Counted from the stretch's first letter, positions 46,861-57,790 are shown. The stretch is 64,000 nt of DNA from Flavobacterium oreochromis (GCF_019565455.1 NZ_CP067377.1:3476004-3540003), one strand, 5' to 3'. Numbers and translations: made by a program. Notes: generated by a model from the sequence alone, not told the origin.

Positions 46861-48061
46861 ATGATAAATCCATCAGCACACGGTTGGGTCCACAAATTTT
46901 TCTTTGAGCAATCCTCACAAGAACAATTTAGCATATTTGATTCTGAAGGTTTTTATTTAGCTACAAGAAACACAGGATTTTTAGTAGGTTATACAACCCA
47001 TTTTGTAACCTCTATCCCCATTGAAATTGACTCACTCACTATTGAAGAAATCTCAAAAATTGCTTTACTCAATTCATTATTTGGTATATACCAAATCATT
47101 AAAAAAGAGAACAATAGTATCCGTTTTACAGAAGAGGTTGTTAATTTTTATCATGAACTACATCCTAAAGGTTCAGGTCTTTTTGACTTCTTTTTACCTA
47201 ATGATACACTTGAAAGTAAATTAGAAAAAATTATTTCAAATCGTATCAAAACCAATGACAACATAATCAGTAAAAACTTTTCTCATATAGTAACAAATGC
47301 TTTACTATTTATAGACGTACTGGCATTCAAAAAATATATTGAAAATGGCTATCTTCCTAAAAAATATTTAAAAAAAATAGAAGAAATAATTGTAAATGTA
47401 ATTTCATTAGCATTAACAACAAAAACTACTAAATCAGCATATGATGACCTTTTGCAAAAATTATTTGATTCTTCTGTTCGCTATTCTAAATTTAATAGAA
47501 TAAATACTAAAACAACTTTAGAAAATATTGATTTTTCCTATTTAATAGATGATTATGAAAAATTTTATTTAATGGATCTCACTAATATGGCCCTTTGGAA
47601 TGATGGACAAATGGATGAATCCGAATACAACTTTTTAAAACTTTTAAATCATCAATTAACTCTCTCAGATACTTTTGTCATGAAAAGTATTAGTGATATG
47701 GATCTTTTTTACGTCTTAATAAAAAAATATCCCTTATTTTAATTACTCGAATCCTGTCAAACATTTTTATGACCAAACCAGTTTAAATGTTCAAACACTA
47801 ATACAAAGAAATAAAAAACGCCTTTTAATTGAACTTTCACAAAGCAAAGAACTAGTCATATTATTGTCACAATCTACTATACGTGAACTTAACCCGGAAG
47901 AAAAGAAGAAGGTTAAGACTCAGATTTTAGATATTTGTAAAACAATACCTTCACTTACTATTTTTTTAGTTCCTGGTGGTAGCTTATTACTACCTATACT
48001 AATAAAATTTATTCCTAAACTTCTTCCTTCAGCTTTCAACGAAAACTTAGACCAACATTAA
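46861..48061 (+). CDS. LETM1-related biofilm-associated protein, frameshifted
   Basis: About 399 residues after removing one extra T from the T4 run at 47737-47740; YPLFNYSNPVKHFYDQT then joins the halves. It begins MINPSAHGWVHKFFFEQ. The C-terminal 90 residues (IQRNKKRLLIELSQSKELVIL, LNPEEKKKVKTQILDICKTI, FLVPGGSLLLPILIKFIPKLLPSAF) match the LETM1-like domain of mitochondrial inner-membrane proteins. In flavobacteria this protein family is annotated as biofilm-associated. No transporter function is proved. Its end overlaps the end of dps by four bases. Confidence 0.85.
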
Positions 48062-48540
48062 TCTACCGTTTCTTCTAGCCAAGCACTCATCATCCAAATA
48101 GTCTTTTCTTGCTCTTTAATAAAATCACTCATCATAGAGCTAGTTCCTTCATCATCTATAACATCAGAACTTTTTAAAATTTTACGTTCAATCACTAATA
48201 ATGTTGTAATAGATGCTACAATAAGCTTAATAGCTTTTTCATCATTAGAAATATTTTTACCAGCCGTAAGTTCACTATTTTCTAAATAATCATTAAAAGT
48301 ATGATACGGGATTCCTCCTAAAGTTAAAATTCGCTCCGCTATCATATCAATTTTAAGCTGCGAATCATTATATAACTCTTCAAATTTTAAATGCAAATCA
48401 AAAAAACGTTTACCACGTATATTCCAATGTAAACCTCTTAAATTTTGATAATAAATTTGAAAATTAGATAATAACGCATTGAGTTGAATTACTAATTCTT
48501 TTGTTTCTTCTACTGGTAATCCTAAGCTGTTTATTTTCAT
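48058..48540 (-). CDS. dps: Dps family DNA-protection / ferritin-like protein
   Basis: 160 residues forming the ferritin-like four-helix bundle. It oxidises and stores iron and shields DNA under peroxide stress. The ferroxidase ligands at the subunit interface all appear at Dps spacing: His38 (LHWNIRG), His50 (FDLHLKF), Asp65 and Glu69 (KIDMIAERI). No lysine-rich DNA-binding tail is present, so DNA binding is uncertain. A -7 box (TAAATTTG on the minus strand, 48619-48626) lies 79 bases upstream. It is divergent from oxyR, which probably regulates it. Confidence 0.95.
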   Translation of the reverse strand: MKINSLGLPVEETKELVIQLNALLSNFQIYYQNLRGLHWNIRGKRFFDLHLKFEELYNDSQLKIDMIAERILTLGGIPYHTFNDYLENSELTAGKNISNDEKAIKLIVASITTLLVIERKILKSSDVIDDEGTSSMMSDFIKEQEKTIWMMSAWLEETVD

Positions 48541-48938
48541 TTTAGTGATTTTTAAATTAATTATTATTTTCTCCGTTTAAATTTTTACAATTTCAAATTA
48601 TTATAAAAATACTCCTTTCAAATTTACAAAATCTTGTAATCTCAGTTGTTTTATACCGTTTATTTTATTTAAAATAAAATCCAAACTTTAAGTCAATCCA
48701 TTGAGATCTTTCAAAAAGCAACTTTTAACCAAGAACAACTTTTATATAGAGAAAATATTTTTTTATATACATTATACAAAACAACCTTAAGAAAAATAAA
48801 TAAAAACAATAAATGTTAAATACTAATATCTTTTCAATAAGGTTTTTCTTTTTCGGATTCAAAATTATTTTTATTTAACTACTTTTTATTATAAAACAAA
48901 TTGATTATATTTATATTTGTATAAAAGAACTTTATAAA
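48541..48938. promoter_or_regulatory. dps-oxyR divergent regulatory region
   Basis: 398 bases between divergent genes. Exact -7 boxes are CAAATTTA at 48619-48626 (TAAATTTG on the minus strand, for dps) and TATATTTG at 48912-48919 (plus, for oxyR, 20 bases before its ATG). OxyR sites would be expected here but are too degenerate to mark by eye. Confidence 0.55.
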
Positions 48939-49880
48939 ATGACTATTACACAATTACAATATGTATTAGCTGTTGCCGAGCACAAAAACTTCACACAAGC
49001 AGCTGAAAAATGTTTTGTAACCCAGCCTACATTAAGTATGCAGATTCAAAAAATTGAAGAGGAACTGGATATTATAATATTTGATAGAACAAAAAAACCT
49101 ATACAACTAACAGAAGTTGGAAGGAAAATTGTTGAACAAGCCAAGAATATAGTAAACGAGGCAGATCGAATTCAAGATATTGTAGACCAAGAAAAAGGCT
49201 TTATTGGAGGTGAATTTAGAATTGGTATCATACCAACAGTAATGCCAACTTTATTACCCATGTTTTTAAATAACTTCATTAAAAAGTATCCAAAAGTTAA
49301 ACTAATTATTGAAGAATTAAATACAGCTGAAATCATAACTAAATTAAAAAATGGACATTTAGATGCTGCCATAGCTGCTACCCCTCTAGAGGAAGAAAAA
49401 ATTAAAGAAATTGTTTTATATTATGAACCCTTTATGGTTTATGTGCCCGAAAATCATAGTAAATTTAATAAAACTGAACTAGAAATAGAAGATTTAAATG
49501 TTGAAGAAATTTTATTACTACAAGATGGGCACTGTTTTAGAGATGGGATCTTAAATCTTTGTAAAAATAAAAATACATCTAAAGAAAATAAATTTCAATT
49601 GGAAAGCGGTAGTTTTGAAACGCTTATACGATTAGCTAATGAAGGCTTAGGAGTTACCCTGCTTCCTTATCTGCATACCTTAGAATTATCGGATAAAGAA
49701 AAGCTAAAATTACGCCATTTTAAAGACCCTAAACCATCACGAGAAGTTAGTTTATTAATTCCTAAAAATGAATTAAAAATTCATATTATAGATGCTTTAC
49801 GCAATGTAATTTCAGGCGTTTTAAGAGGGGCAATTGCTTTTCAAAATGTTGAAATTATTAGTCCTCTTTCAAAAAAATAA
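48939..49880 (+). CDS. oxyR: Hydrogen peroxide-sensing LysR-type regulator OxyR
   Basis: 313 residues. The N-terminal helix-turn-helix is typical of LysR (MTITQLQYVLAVAEHKNFTQAA, VTQPTLSMQIQKIEEEL). The sensor has LLLQDGHCFRDGILNLC. Its two cysteines are residues 199 and 208, exactly the numbers of the redox-active pair in E. coli OxyR, with the same C-x8-C spacing and the H-C-x-R-D context. Peroxide should join them in a disulfide and activate transcription. It is divergent from dps, a standard OxyR target; the catalase is another candidate. Confidence 0.95.
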   Translation: MTITQLQYVLAVAEHKNFTQAAEKCFVTQPTLSMQIQKIEEELDIIIFDRTKKPIQLTEVGRKIVEQAKNIVNEADRIQDIVDQEKGFIGGEFRIGIIPTVMPTLLPMFLNNFIKKYPKVKLIIEELNTAEIITKLKNGHLDAAIAATPLEEEKIKEIVLYYEPFMVYVPENHSKFNKTELEIEDLNVEEILLLQDGHCFRDGILNLCKNKNTSKENKFQLESGSFETLIRLANEGLGVTLLPYLHTLELSDKEKLKLRHFKDPKPSREVSLLIPKNELKIHIIDALRNVISGVLRGAIAFQNVEIISPLSKK

Positions 49881-49971
49881 ATTTCAAAATCATTTTATGA
49901 TGTTAAAAGTAGTTTTATTTTATTAATTAAATTTAGTTAGTACATTCTAAAATAAAACAATATAAAAACAG

Positions 49972-50013
49972 AATGCCTCAAAAGTTAAACAATTTTTTTG
50001 AGGCATTTTTTTA
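49972..50013 (+). terminator. Terminator after oxyR
   Basis: AATGCCTCAAAA (49972-49983) pairs with TTTTGAGGCATT (about 49996-50007), followed by a T run. The region from here to 50368 holds no gene, only the valS terminator. Confidence 0.9.
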
Positions 50014-50294
50014 TGGAAAGAAATGTCAAATATGATTCTTTTTTTAAACTTTGGAGAGTTAAAATTATCTTTAAAAATTCCTCATATAAAACTATTTCCT
50101 TTAAAAAAGATACTAAAAATATCCTCCCCTCAATTATAGTAATACATATTCATTAAAAGAAAAGACATTATACAAAATATACCTAGAAAAAAATATTATA
50201 CTAAAAACAAATTTCCAATAAATTATTTTATCTTAGAAAGCTAATTTTCAATAGCTCAATTAAAAAAAATTCAAGTATATATAATAAAAACGAA

Positions 50295-50321
50295 ATGAGT
50301 CCGATAAAATATCGGACTCAT
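50295..50321 (-). terminator. Terminator after valS
   Basis: ATGAGTCCGATA (50295-50306) pairs perfectly with TATCGGACTCAT (50310-50321). On the minus strand TTCGTTTTTATT follows. It is 48 bases beyond the corrected valS stop. Confidence 0.85.
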
Positions 50322-50368
50322 CATATATGAACTAATTAAACTTTAATAAAGTTTTAGAATAGTTTTTA

Positions 50369-52995
50369 TTATTTTAAACCTTCTAAACTTTGCTCAATAG
50401 TAACAATTTTAGCTAAGGCATCTGCTTCTTTTTACGCTCATTAGCAATTACTTGTTCTGGAGCACCTGAAACAAACTTCTCATTAGAAAGTTTACCTTGT
50501 ACTGATTTTAAGAAACCTTTTGTATAGTTTAATTCTTCTGTCAACTTCTTGATTTCAGCTTCAATATCAATACCCTCACCTACAGGGATGAAATATTCGT
50601 TTGATTTTACACGGTAGGATAAAGCACCATTTACTTTTTCAGAAACGTATTCTAAATTCGATACGTTTCCTAACTTAATAATTACACTATCAAAGAATGT
50701 TGAAGCATTTTCATTATTTACTACTTTTAATTCGATAGTATCTTTGAATGAAATGTTTTTATCTTTTCTGATCGTTCTAATACCTGAAATAACTTCAGTC
50801 GCAAAATCAAAATCCGTAATTAATTTTTCATTATACGTTTTTACTTCTGGCCATTCAGAAACAATTAAAGCTTGTTCAGGTGTTCTATCGGCAATATATT
50901 GCCAAATTTCCTCTGTTAAGAAAGGCATAAATGGATGTAACAACTTCAAGTTAGCTTCTAACATTTCAATAGCTTTGTCAAAAGTCGCTCTATCAATTGG
51001 TTGTTGGTATCCTGGTTTAATCATTTCTAAGAACCAAGAACAGAAATCATCCCATACCAATTTGTAAATCGCCATTAAAGCATCTGAAATACGGTATTTC
51101 TCAAAATTATCTTCAATTTCTGCTAATGTTTTTTGTAACTTAGCTTCGTACCAAGCTATTGCCGATTTAGAAGCTTCGGGTTGCGCAATATCCGCTACTT
51201 CCCATCCTTTGATTAAACGGAAAGCATTCCATATTTTATTAGCAAATCCTTTACCTTGGTTACATAATTCTTCGTCGAATAAAATATCGTTACCCGCAGA
51301 AGCACTTAATAATAAACCACAACGAACACCATCAGCACCAAATTTTTCAATCAAATCTAATGGATCTGGTGAATTACCTAAAGATTTAGACATTTTACGT
51401 CCTTGTTTATCACGTACTAAACCTGTTAGATATACATTAGTAAACGGCTTAGCATCGGCGTACTGATAACCCGCAATAATCATACGCGCTACCCAGAAGA
51501 ATAAAATATCTGGACCGGTTACTAAATCGTTAGTTGGATAGTAATATTTGAAATCCTCATTTTCAGGATTTATTACCCCTCCAAAAACCGCCATAGGCCA
51601 TAACCAAGAAGAAAACCAAGTATCTAAGGCATCTGCGTCTTGTTTTAGGTCAGATGCTTGAAGCTGGTTGTTAGCTGTTTTGATTTTAGCCAATTCAAGA
51701 GCTTCTTCTTTAGTTTCTGCTACTACAAAATCTTCTTTCCCTTCACCATAGAAATAAGCAGGAATTTGTTGTCCCCACCATAACTGACGCGAAATATTCC
51801 AATCGCGGATGTTTTCCATCCAATGACGATACGTATTATTAAAACGTGAAGGGTATAATTTTACTTCTTCCGTTTCTAAAACCGCTTTGATAGCAGGTTT
51901 TACTAATTCTTCCATTTTTAAGAACCACTGATCTGATAATCTTGGTTCGATTACAGCCTTAGTTCTTTCAGAAGTACCAACTTTATTTAAGTGGTTTTCA
52001 GTTTTTGCTAATGCTCCAATTGATTCTAATTCTTTAGAAATTTCATCACGAACCACAAAACGATCTTTTCCTGCATAATGCAATCCAAAAGAATTTAAAG
52101 TGGCATCTTCATTAAAAATATCAATGATTTCCAACTTGTGTTTGTCACCCAATTCTTTATCATTCATATCATGAGCAGGTGTTACTTTTAAACATCCTGT
52201 ACCAAATTCCATATCAACATATTCATCAAATATGATTGGAATTACACGATTACAGATAGGAACAATGGCATTTTTACCTTTTAAATGTTGGTAACGCTCG
52301 TCTTCTGGATGAATACAAATAGCAGTGTCACCTAAAATAGTTTCTGGGCGAGTTGTAGCAATCGTTACAAACTCGTTTGTTCCTTCAATTTGGTATTTTA
52401 AATGGTATAATTTACCTTGACGCTCTTCATAAATAACTTCTTCATCAGACAAAGTAGTTTTCGCTTCTGGATCCCAGTTAACCATACGGTAACCGCGATA
52501 AATCATTCCTTTGTTGTATAAATCTACAAATGACTTAATAACTGAAGCCGTCATATCATCATCCATAGTAAATTTAGTTCTATCCCAATCGCAAGAACAA
52601 CCCAATTGCTTTAATTGTTCCAAGATGGTTCCGCCATACTTCTCCGTCCAATCCCAAGCGTGTTTTAAGAATTCTTCACGGGTTAAATCGTTTTTGTTGA
52701 TTCCTTCTGCTTTTAGCTTAGCAACTACTTTAGCTTCAGTAGCAATCGAAGCGTGGTCCGTTCCAGGTACCCAACAAGCGTTGAATCCTTTTAAGCGTGC
52801 ACGACGAATTAAAACGTCTTGAATCGTGTTATTCAACATGTGTCCCATGTGCAATACCCCAGTTACATTAGGAGGAGGTATAGTAATCGTATAAGGCTTA
52901 CGATGGTCTGGTGTAGAGCGGAAATATTTATTCTCCATCCAATAGTCATACCATTTCTTTTCTACTGACTTTGGATCAAACTGTGCTGGTATCAT
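50369..52995 (-). CDS. valS: Valyl-tRNA synthetase, frameshifted near the end
   Basis: Corrected length 875 residues. It charges tRNA-Val and edits mischarged threonine. One A is missing from an A5 run (plus T5 at 50429-50433). With it the end reads [20 protein letters not shown] and reaches a TAA at 50369. The class I signatures are [15 protein letters not shown] (HIGH) and [10 protein letters not shown] (KMSKS). [26 protein letters not shown] (editing domain) and a C-terminal coiled coil ([20 protein letters not shown]) are present. As an essential gene its break is almost surely a sequencing error. Local GC content is higher than in its neighbours, as expected of a conserved gene. Confidence 0.96.
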
Positions 52996-53296
52996 TTTTT
53001 AAAAAAAAGTTTAAAGGTTTAAAGTTTAACATCTGTTAAACACAAATTTTATAAAAGTGCTATAAATAGCTAAATAATTCCAACGATAAACGACTCCTAT
53101 TGCAGTTTGATACATTAGAATTAAAATGACTAATACAAAAGACAGACTCGCTCCTGTAGAAAAATATAAGTATTTTTTGGTACACTTTTTGTATTTTTAT
53201 GCAAAAATAAATAAACCACTTAAAAATAAAAAGTTTAAGATTTTTTTTTGTAGGTTTACTTGAAAGAAAGTAATTTTACTCATCTAATTAGAACAA
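52996..53296. other. Divergent promoter region of valS and DUF1573 gene
   Basis: 301 bases. TATTTTTG on the minus strand (plus 53202-53209) is an exact -7 box that would give valS a leader of about 200 bases. No T-box-like structure was recognised, which fits Bacteroidota. No clear box was found for the rightward gene. Confidence 0.4.
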
Positions 53297-53680
53297 ATGA
53301 AACAAATTTTATTTTTTACAACATTAGTTTTATTCAGTTTTTCCTTACAAGCTCAAAGTGGGGCAAAAATAGAATTCAAAACACATGAAATTGATTATGG
53401 TACGATTAGTAAATCAACCGATAATGGTGTCCGATTTTTTGAATTTACTAATACAGGTGATGCGCCTCTTCTTATCAAGAATGTACAATCTACTTGCGGT
53501 TGTACAATACCTTCTTTTTCTAAAGAACCTGTTCAACCAGGAAATTCAGGAAAAATAGAAGTCAAATATAACATGAACCCAGGTCCTATCCGTAAATCCA
53601 TCATGGTAGAGAGCAATGCAGTTAATACAGAAAGTGGACTAACTCCTTTAAAAATAAAAGGAACTGTTGAAATCAATTAA
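53297..53680 (+). CDS. Secreted DUF1573 domain protein
   Basis: 127 residues with a signal peptide (ILFFTTLVLFSFSLQAQ). The remainder is a single DUF1573 domain: IEFKTHEIDYGTISKSTDNG, FEFTNTGDAPLLIKNVQSTCGC, and GNSGKIEVKYNMNPGPIRKS. It is an immunoglobulin-like beta sandwich with a conserved Cys-Gly-Cys. Abundant in Bacteroidota envelopes; function unknown, perhaps protein-protein contact in the periplasm. Monocistronic, ending at a hairpin. Confidence 0.92.
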   Translation: MKQILFFTTLVLFSFSLQAQSGAKIEFKTHEIDYGTISKSTDNGVRFFEFTNTGDAPLLIKNVQSTCGCTIPSFSKEPVQPGNSGKIEVKYNMNPGPIRKSIMVESNAVNTESGLTPLKIKGTVEIN

Positions 53681-53695
53681 ATAATAAAACGTATG

Positions 53696-53733
53696 AAAAA
53701 ACCAATGTTAAATAATATAAGATTGGTTTTTTT
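53696..53733. terminator. Terminator between DUF1573 and kdsB genes
   Basis: AAAAAACCAAT (53696-53706) pairs with ATTGGTTTTTT (53722-53732). It has a T run on the plus strand and, through the A run, on the minus strand, so it can serve both convergent genes. Confidence 0.8.
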
Positions 53734-53780
53734 AACACTTTAAAATTACCTTCAAATAATAACTAAAAAAATTAGTTTAT

Positions 53781-54517
53781 CTAACTTATTTCTTCTAATA
53801 ACTTTCTTGCTTTTTCCAAATCATCAGGTGTATCTATACCTACACTACCATGAGTTGTTTCAACCATACGGATACGCTTTCCATATTCTAAATAACGAAG
53901 CTGTTCTAATTTTTCCGAAGCCTCTAATGATAGCATAGATAAACGATAAAAATCCATTAAAGAATTTTTTCTAAAACCATAAATTCCTATATGCTTCATA
54001 TATCTAACTCCTACATTTTCTTCTCTAGGATAAGGAATTACTGAACGAGAGAAATACAAAGCAAATCCTTCTTGATCCACAACAACCTTAACATTATTAG
54101 GATTTTCTATTTCCTTTTTATCCTTAATTTCAAACATTAAAGAAGCCAAATCTACTTTTTTCTCCTCATCATTTTTAAAAATTTCAATTATTTTTTTTAA
54201 TGGTTCAGCATCAATAAACGGTTCATCACCTTGCACGTTTATTACCACTTCCACTTCCATATTTTCAACAGCCTCAGCTATTCGATCACTTCCGCTTTCA
54301 TGTTCCTTGACACTCATGATCACTTTCCCTCCATTAGAAACTATTTCATTATAAATTAAATCAGAATCAGTCACCACAAATACATCATCAAACAATTTTG
54401 CATTTATAGCAGCTTCATAAGTTCTAAGTATTACCGTTTTCCCCCCAAATCCTGCATTAATTTAGCAGGAAAACGAGTAGAAGCATAACGAGCAGGTATT
54501 ACAGCAATTATTTTCAT
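53781..54517 (-). CDS. kdsB: 3-deoxy-manno-octulosonate cytidylyltransferase, frameshifted
   Basis: Corrected length 245 residues. It makes CMP-Kdo for lipopolysaccharide core/lipid A assembly. One A is missing in an A4 run (plus T4 at 54437-54440); then [20 protein letters not shown] joins the halves. It starts [20 protein letters not shown], the nucleotide-binding signature. Also seen are [24 protein letters not shown], the GIYGFRK segment, and the end [17 protein letters not shown]. Shows that the organism makes Kdo-containing lipid A. Confidence 0.95.
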
Positions 54518-54689
54518 TTTATTTTATATTAATATGATATATTACATCGAAACCAATTAAAAGATATAAAAACTTAAAATTAAACTAATAAATAAAACTA
54601 CACAAGATACATTATTAATAAAATATATCATTTACATCTTCAAAATCTACTATTATTCAAAAACTAATCAATAAGCAAATAATGATTCA

Positions 54690-56114
54690 TCAAGTATTAA
54701 AAAACTCATCTTTAAAACCTATTAAATATAATTTATCCTTTGCACGAGTCATAGCCGTATACAACCAACGTACAAAATCTCTATCAATATCACTAGCTAA
54801 ATAAGGTTGTTCTATAAAAACAGTATTCCACTGCCCTCCTTGTGACTTATGACAAGTAATAGCGTACGAAAACTTTACTTGAAGCGCATTAAAATACTCA
54901 TTATTTTTAACCTTTTGATACCTTTTATACTGCGCACGCTCATTTTCATAATCTTTCATTACCTCTTGATACAAACGACTTGATTCCTCATAAGTCAACG
55001 AAGGTGACTCACTCATAATTGTATCCAATAACAAAATCGTATCTAAAGGACGTTGATTAGGATAATCAACCATTCTAATTTTCACTACAGCAAATCGAAA
55101 ACCATATAACTCTTTTATAGAACGAATTTCTAAAACTTCTATAATATCTCCATTGGCAATAAATCCAGCCTCATCAGAATCTTTTAACCAAAAATAATTA
55201 TTCTTTACAACCATTAAAAAATCACCTGCAGACAACTCACTCTCTTTACCTAAAATTTTAGCCCGTATCTGTTGATTATATTGATTAGCCCTTTTATTTG
55301 AACGAACAATAAAAGTAGTATCTTCTATACTATAATTACTATACGACTGATTAATAGCATCTTGTATATCATAACCATCAGTCAACCTAACAATATCCTT
55401 AAATCCTTTTAATTTAAATTGAAAATCAGTAATAAAATGATCCTTTAACAACTCCCTTAATTCAGTTGCATTATATAAAATACCAGAATTAACTTCCTGA
55501 CGCATTACTTCATCTAGTTCTATAGAATACACTTCCTTATCATAATTCAAACTTAGTGTTTCTATATTTAAAGCAGGTGATATATCCAAATTAACTGGAG
55601 GTAACTGAGCCGTATCCCCAATCAAAATCATTTTACAATTTTGACCAGAATACACATACGAAATTAAATCATCTAACAACGAACCATTTTCATACATCTT
55701 CGAATCAGTATCTACATCCGAAATCATAGAAGACTCATCCACTATAAAAATCGTATTAGTATGCTTATTAGTTTGCATAGTAAAACTAACACCTCCCCCA
55801 CTCCCTTTTTTAGGAAAATATATTTTCTTATGTATCGTAAACGCCTGTTTATCAGAATAATTAGAAATAACCTTTGCTGCCCTTCCCGTAGGAGCTAATA
55901 AAACATATTTTTTTTGAACCTCTCCCAAATGATTTACTATAGTAGAAATCAGAGTAGTTTTACCCGTCCCAGCATATCCTTTTAATACAAACAATTCATT
56001 TTTATTAAAACTCTCTACAAATTCAGCTACTTTTCCAAAAAAAACATCCTGTTTTACAGTAGGTTGAAATGGAAATCTTTTTCGTAAAATACTGTAAAAT
56101 AACCTCGAACTCAT
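54690..56114 (-). CDS. RecD-like ATP-dependent DNA helicase (AAA family)
   Basis: 474-residue superfamily 1 helicase without the N-terminal extension of RecD2. Walker A is LKGYAGTGKTTLIST, Walker B is IFIVDESSMISD, then ILIGDTAQLPPV (motif III). C-terminal motifs are FSYAITCHKSQGGQW (motif V, UvrD_C_2 type) and LYTAMTRAKDKLYLIG (motif VI). It likely unwinds DNA during repair or recombination. Small RecD-like helicases of this length are universal in flavobacteria and often called exodeoxyribonuclease V alpha-like. Encoded alone. Confidence 0.9.
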   Translation of the reverse strand: MSSRLFYSILRKRFPFQPTVKQDVFFGKVAEFVESFNKNELFVLKGYAGTGKTTLISTIVNHLGEVQKKYVLLAPTGRAAKVISNYSDKQAFTIHKKIYFPKKGSGGGVSFTMQTNKHTNTIFIVDESSMISDVDTDSKMYENGSLLDDLISYVYSGQNCKMILIGDTAQLPPVNLDISPALNIETLSLNYDKEVYSIELDEVMRQEVNSGILYNATELRELLKDHFITDFQFKLKGFKDIVRLTDGYDIQDAINQSYSNYSIEDTTFIVRSNKRANQYNQQIRAKILGKESELSAGDFLMVVKNNYFWLKDSDEAGFIANGDIIEVLEIRSIKELYGFRFAVVKIRMVDYPNQRPLDTILLLDTIMSESPSLTYEESSRLYQEVMKDYENERAQYKRYQKVKNNEYFNALQVKFSYAITCHKSQGGQWNTVFIEQPYLASDIDRDFVRWLYTAMTRAKDKLYLIGFKDEFFNT

Positions 56115-56286
56115 CTCTATTTTTTAATCTATTTTAAGGATGTCAAATATAAAACATATCAATTAAGATATCCTCTTCCAAACTAATAAATATCAACTCA
56201 ATGTCATTTAAAAATCAGCATACATAATACTCTAAAATATATAATAATCTAAACACGTTTAAAATGGTTCTTAACTAAAAAAATCG

Positions 56287-56294
56287 TAATTTTG
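56287..56294 (+). promoter_or_regulatory. -7 promoter box of the DUF3822-rsmD operon
   Basis: TAATTTTG, an exact TAnnTTTG match, 23 bases before the ATG at 56318. Confidence 0.65.
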
Positions 56295-56317
56295 TAACAT
56301 TATAGGGTATAAAAAGA

Positions 56318-57142
56318 ATGCAAACATCAACTAATACAATACTTAACAAAAAATATAAAAAATTATTACTTCAAATTTCATTACAAGAAGTATCATTTTG
56401 TTTATACAATACATTAGAATCTAAAATAGAAATTTTTGGTAACTACATTTTAACCCAAAATAATACAATTCAAGAAACAGAAGATGAAATTCTTAACTTA
56501 ATTAAACAAAGTACGGTTTTACAAAACGGTTTTGATGATGTATTAATATTACACGATAATGCACTGAATAGCTTTGTTCCACAAACACTTTTTGATGAAA
56601 AATACTTAAAATCCTATTTACAATATAACGTAAAAATATCTCATAATGATTTTGTTACATACGATCAAGTTCTAGGTAATGACATGAATAACATATACAT
56701 TCCTTTCACAAAACTTAACAATGCACTAATTCATTTATATGGCCAATTTCATTACAAACACACCGCTACCATTTTAGTAAAAAAAATATTAGAAACAAGC
56801 AAAAATGTAGCAGAACCTCAAATTTTTGTTCACATTCAAGAAAAACAATTCCAAATAATTGTTGTAGAAAATCAAAAACTACTACTTTACAATTCCTTCG
56901 AATACAACAAAGCAGAAGATTTCATATACCATCTACTTTTCACAGCTGAACAATTAAAATTAAACCCTGAATCAGTTATTGTCAAACTACTTGGCAAAAT
57001 AACAAAAAACAATGAATTATTTGAAATAGCATACAAATACATTCGAAATGTAAGCCTATACACTGAAAACTTACAGATTGACCAATCAATATCTGAAGAA
57101 AACTATTTAAAAAACTTTATTTTAATACACGCATGCGAATAA
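56318..57142 (+). CDS. DUF3822 family protein
   Basis: 274 residues, conserved only in Bacteroidota and nearly always next to rsmD. No signal peptide. Segments such as LLLQISLQEVSFCLYNTLESK and YIPFTKLNNALIHLYGQFHY fit the actin-like ATPase-type fold suggested for the family, with FVHIQEKQFQIIVVENQKLLLYNSF as a second strand set. Function is unknown. Its last 10 bases overlap rsmD, so the two are translationally coupled, which hints at a role near ribosome maturation or coenzyme A metabolism (coaD often follows), but coaD is absent here. Confidence 0.9.
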   Translation: MQTSTNTILNKKYKKLLLQISLQEVSFCLYNTLESKIEIFGNYILTQNNTIQETEDEILNLIKQSTVLQNGFDDVLILHDNALNSFVPQTLFDEKYLKSYLQYNVKISHNDFVTYDQVLGNDMNNIYIPFTKLNNALIHLYGQFHYKHTATILVKKILETSKNVAEPQIFVHIQEKQFQIIVVENQKLLLYNSFEYNKAEDFIYHLLFTAEQLKLNPESVIVKLLGKITKNNELFEIAYKYIRNVSLYTENLQIDQSISEENYLKNFILIHACE

Positions 57143-57723
57143 TCTCAGGAAAATACAAAGGTAGACGCTTAGTAGCTCCCAAAAATCTACCCGTAAGACC
57201 TACAACTGATATGGCCAAAGAATCACTCTTTAACATATTAAACAACTACTTCAACTTCAATGAATTACGAGTATTAGACCTGTTTAGCGGTACTGGCAAC
57301 ATAAGCTACGAATTTTCATCTAGAGGAGCAGAAAACATCATTAGTGTAGATGGAGACTTTGGTTGTATAAATTACATCAAAAAAACAGCTAAAGAATTTG
57401 ATATGAATATTACCCCAATTAAAAGTGATGTATTCAAATTCTTAGAAAAAAACAAAAACAATTACGACATTATCTTCGCTGATCCCCCTTACGATCTAGA
57501 CCAAAAAAACTTTGAGAAAATTTTAGATCTAATTTTTGAAAATAATCTATTAGATACTGATGGAATGCTTATAATAGAACACTCAAAACACACAAAACTT
57601 TCACATAAAGAAAATTTTTCCTTTGAAAAAGCCTATGGAGGATCAGTATTCACATTTTTTGAATTTGAACAAGAAGAAGATGACGAATACGACGAAGAAG
57701 AATTAATAGAAGAAAATAACTAA
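57133..57723 (+). CDS. rsmD: 16S rRNA (guanine966-N2)-methyltransferase RsmD
   Basis: 196-residue SAM-dependent enzyme that methylates G966 of 16S rRNA during 30S assembly. It starts MRIISGKYKGRRLVAPKNL, has the family phrase RPTTDMAKESLFNIL, the SAM site LDLFSGTGNISYE, and the catalytic FADPPYD. It has an unusual acidic tail (about 178-194, almost all Asp and Glu) beyond the normal end. It overlaps the DUF3822 gene by 10 bases. Frame intact. Confidence 0.96.
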   Translation: MRIISGKYKGRRLVAPKNLPVRPTTDMAKESLFNILNNYFNFNELRVLDLFSGTGNISYEFSSRGAENIISVDGDFGCINYIKKTAKEFDMNITPIKSDVFKFLEKNKNNYDIIFADPPYDLDQKNFEKILDLIFENNLLDTDGMLIIEHSKHTKLSHKENFSFEKAYGGSVFTFFEFEQEEDDEYDEEELIEENN

Positions 57724-57782
57724 TAAACAAAAAAACTGTTTATCAAATATTTACTTTAGATTTTTTTTAATACTACATATAG

Positions 57783-57790
57783 TATTTTTG
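57783..57790 (+). promoter_or_regulatory. -7 promoter box of yebC
   Basis: TATTTTTG, an exact TAnnTTTG match, 48 bases before the yebC start. Confidence 0.55.

Noticed and set aside
52996..53209. T-box leader before valS
   Set aside because: The leader may be about 200 bases long, but no T-box consensus was seen, and the mechanism is not typical of Bacteroidota.
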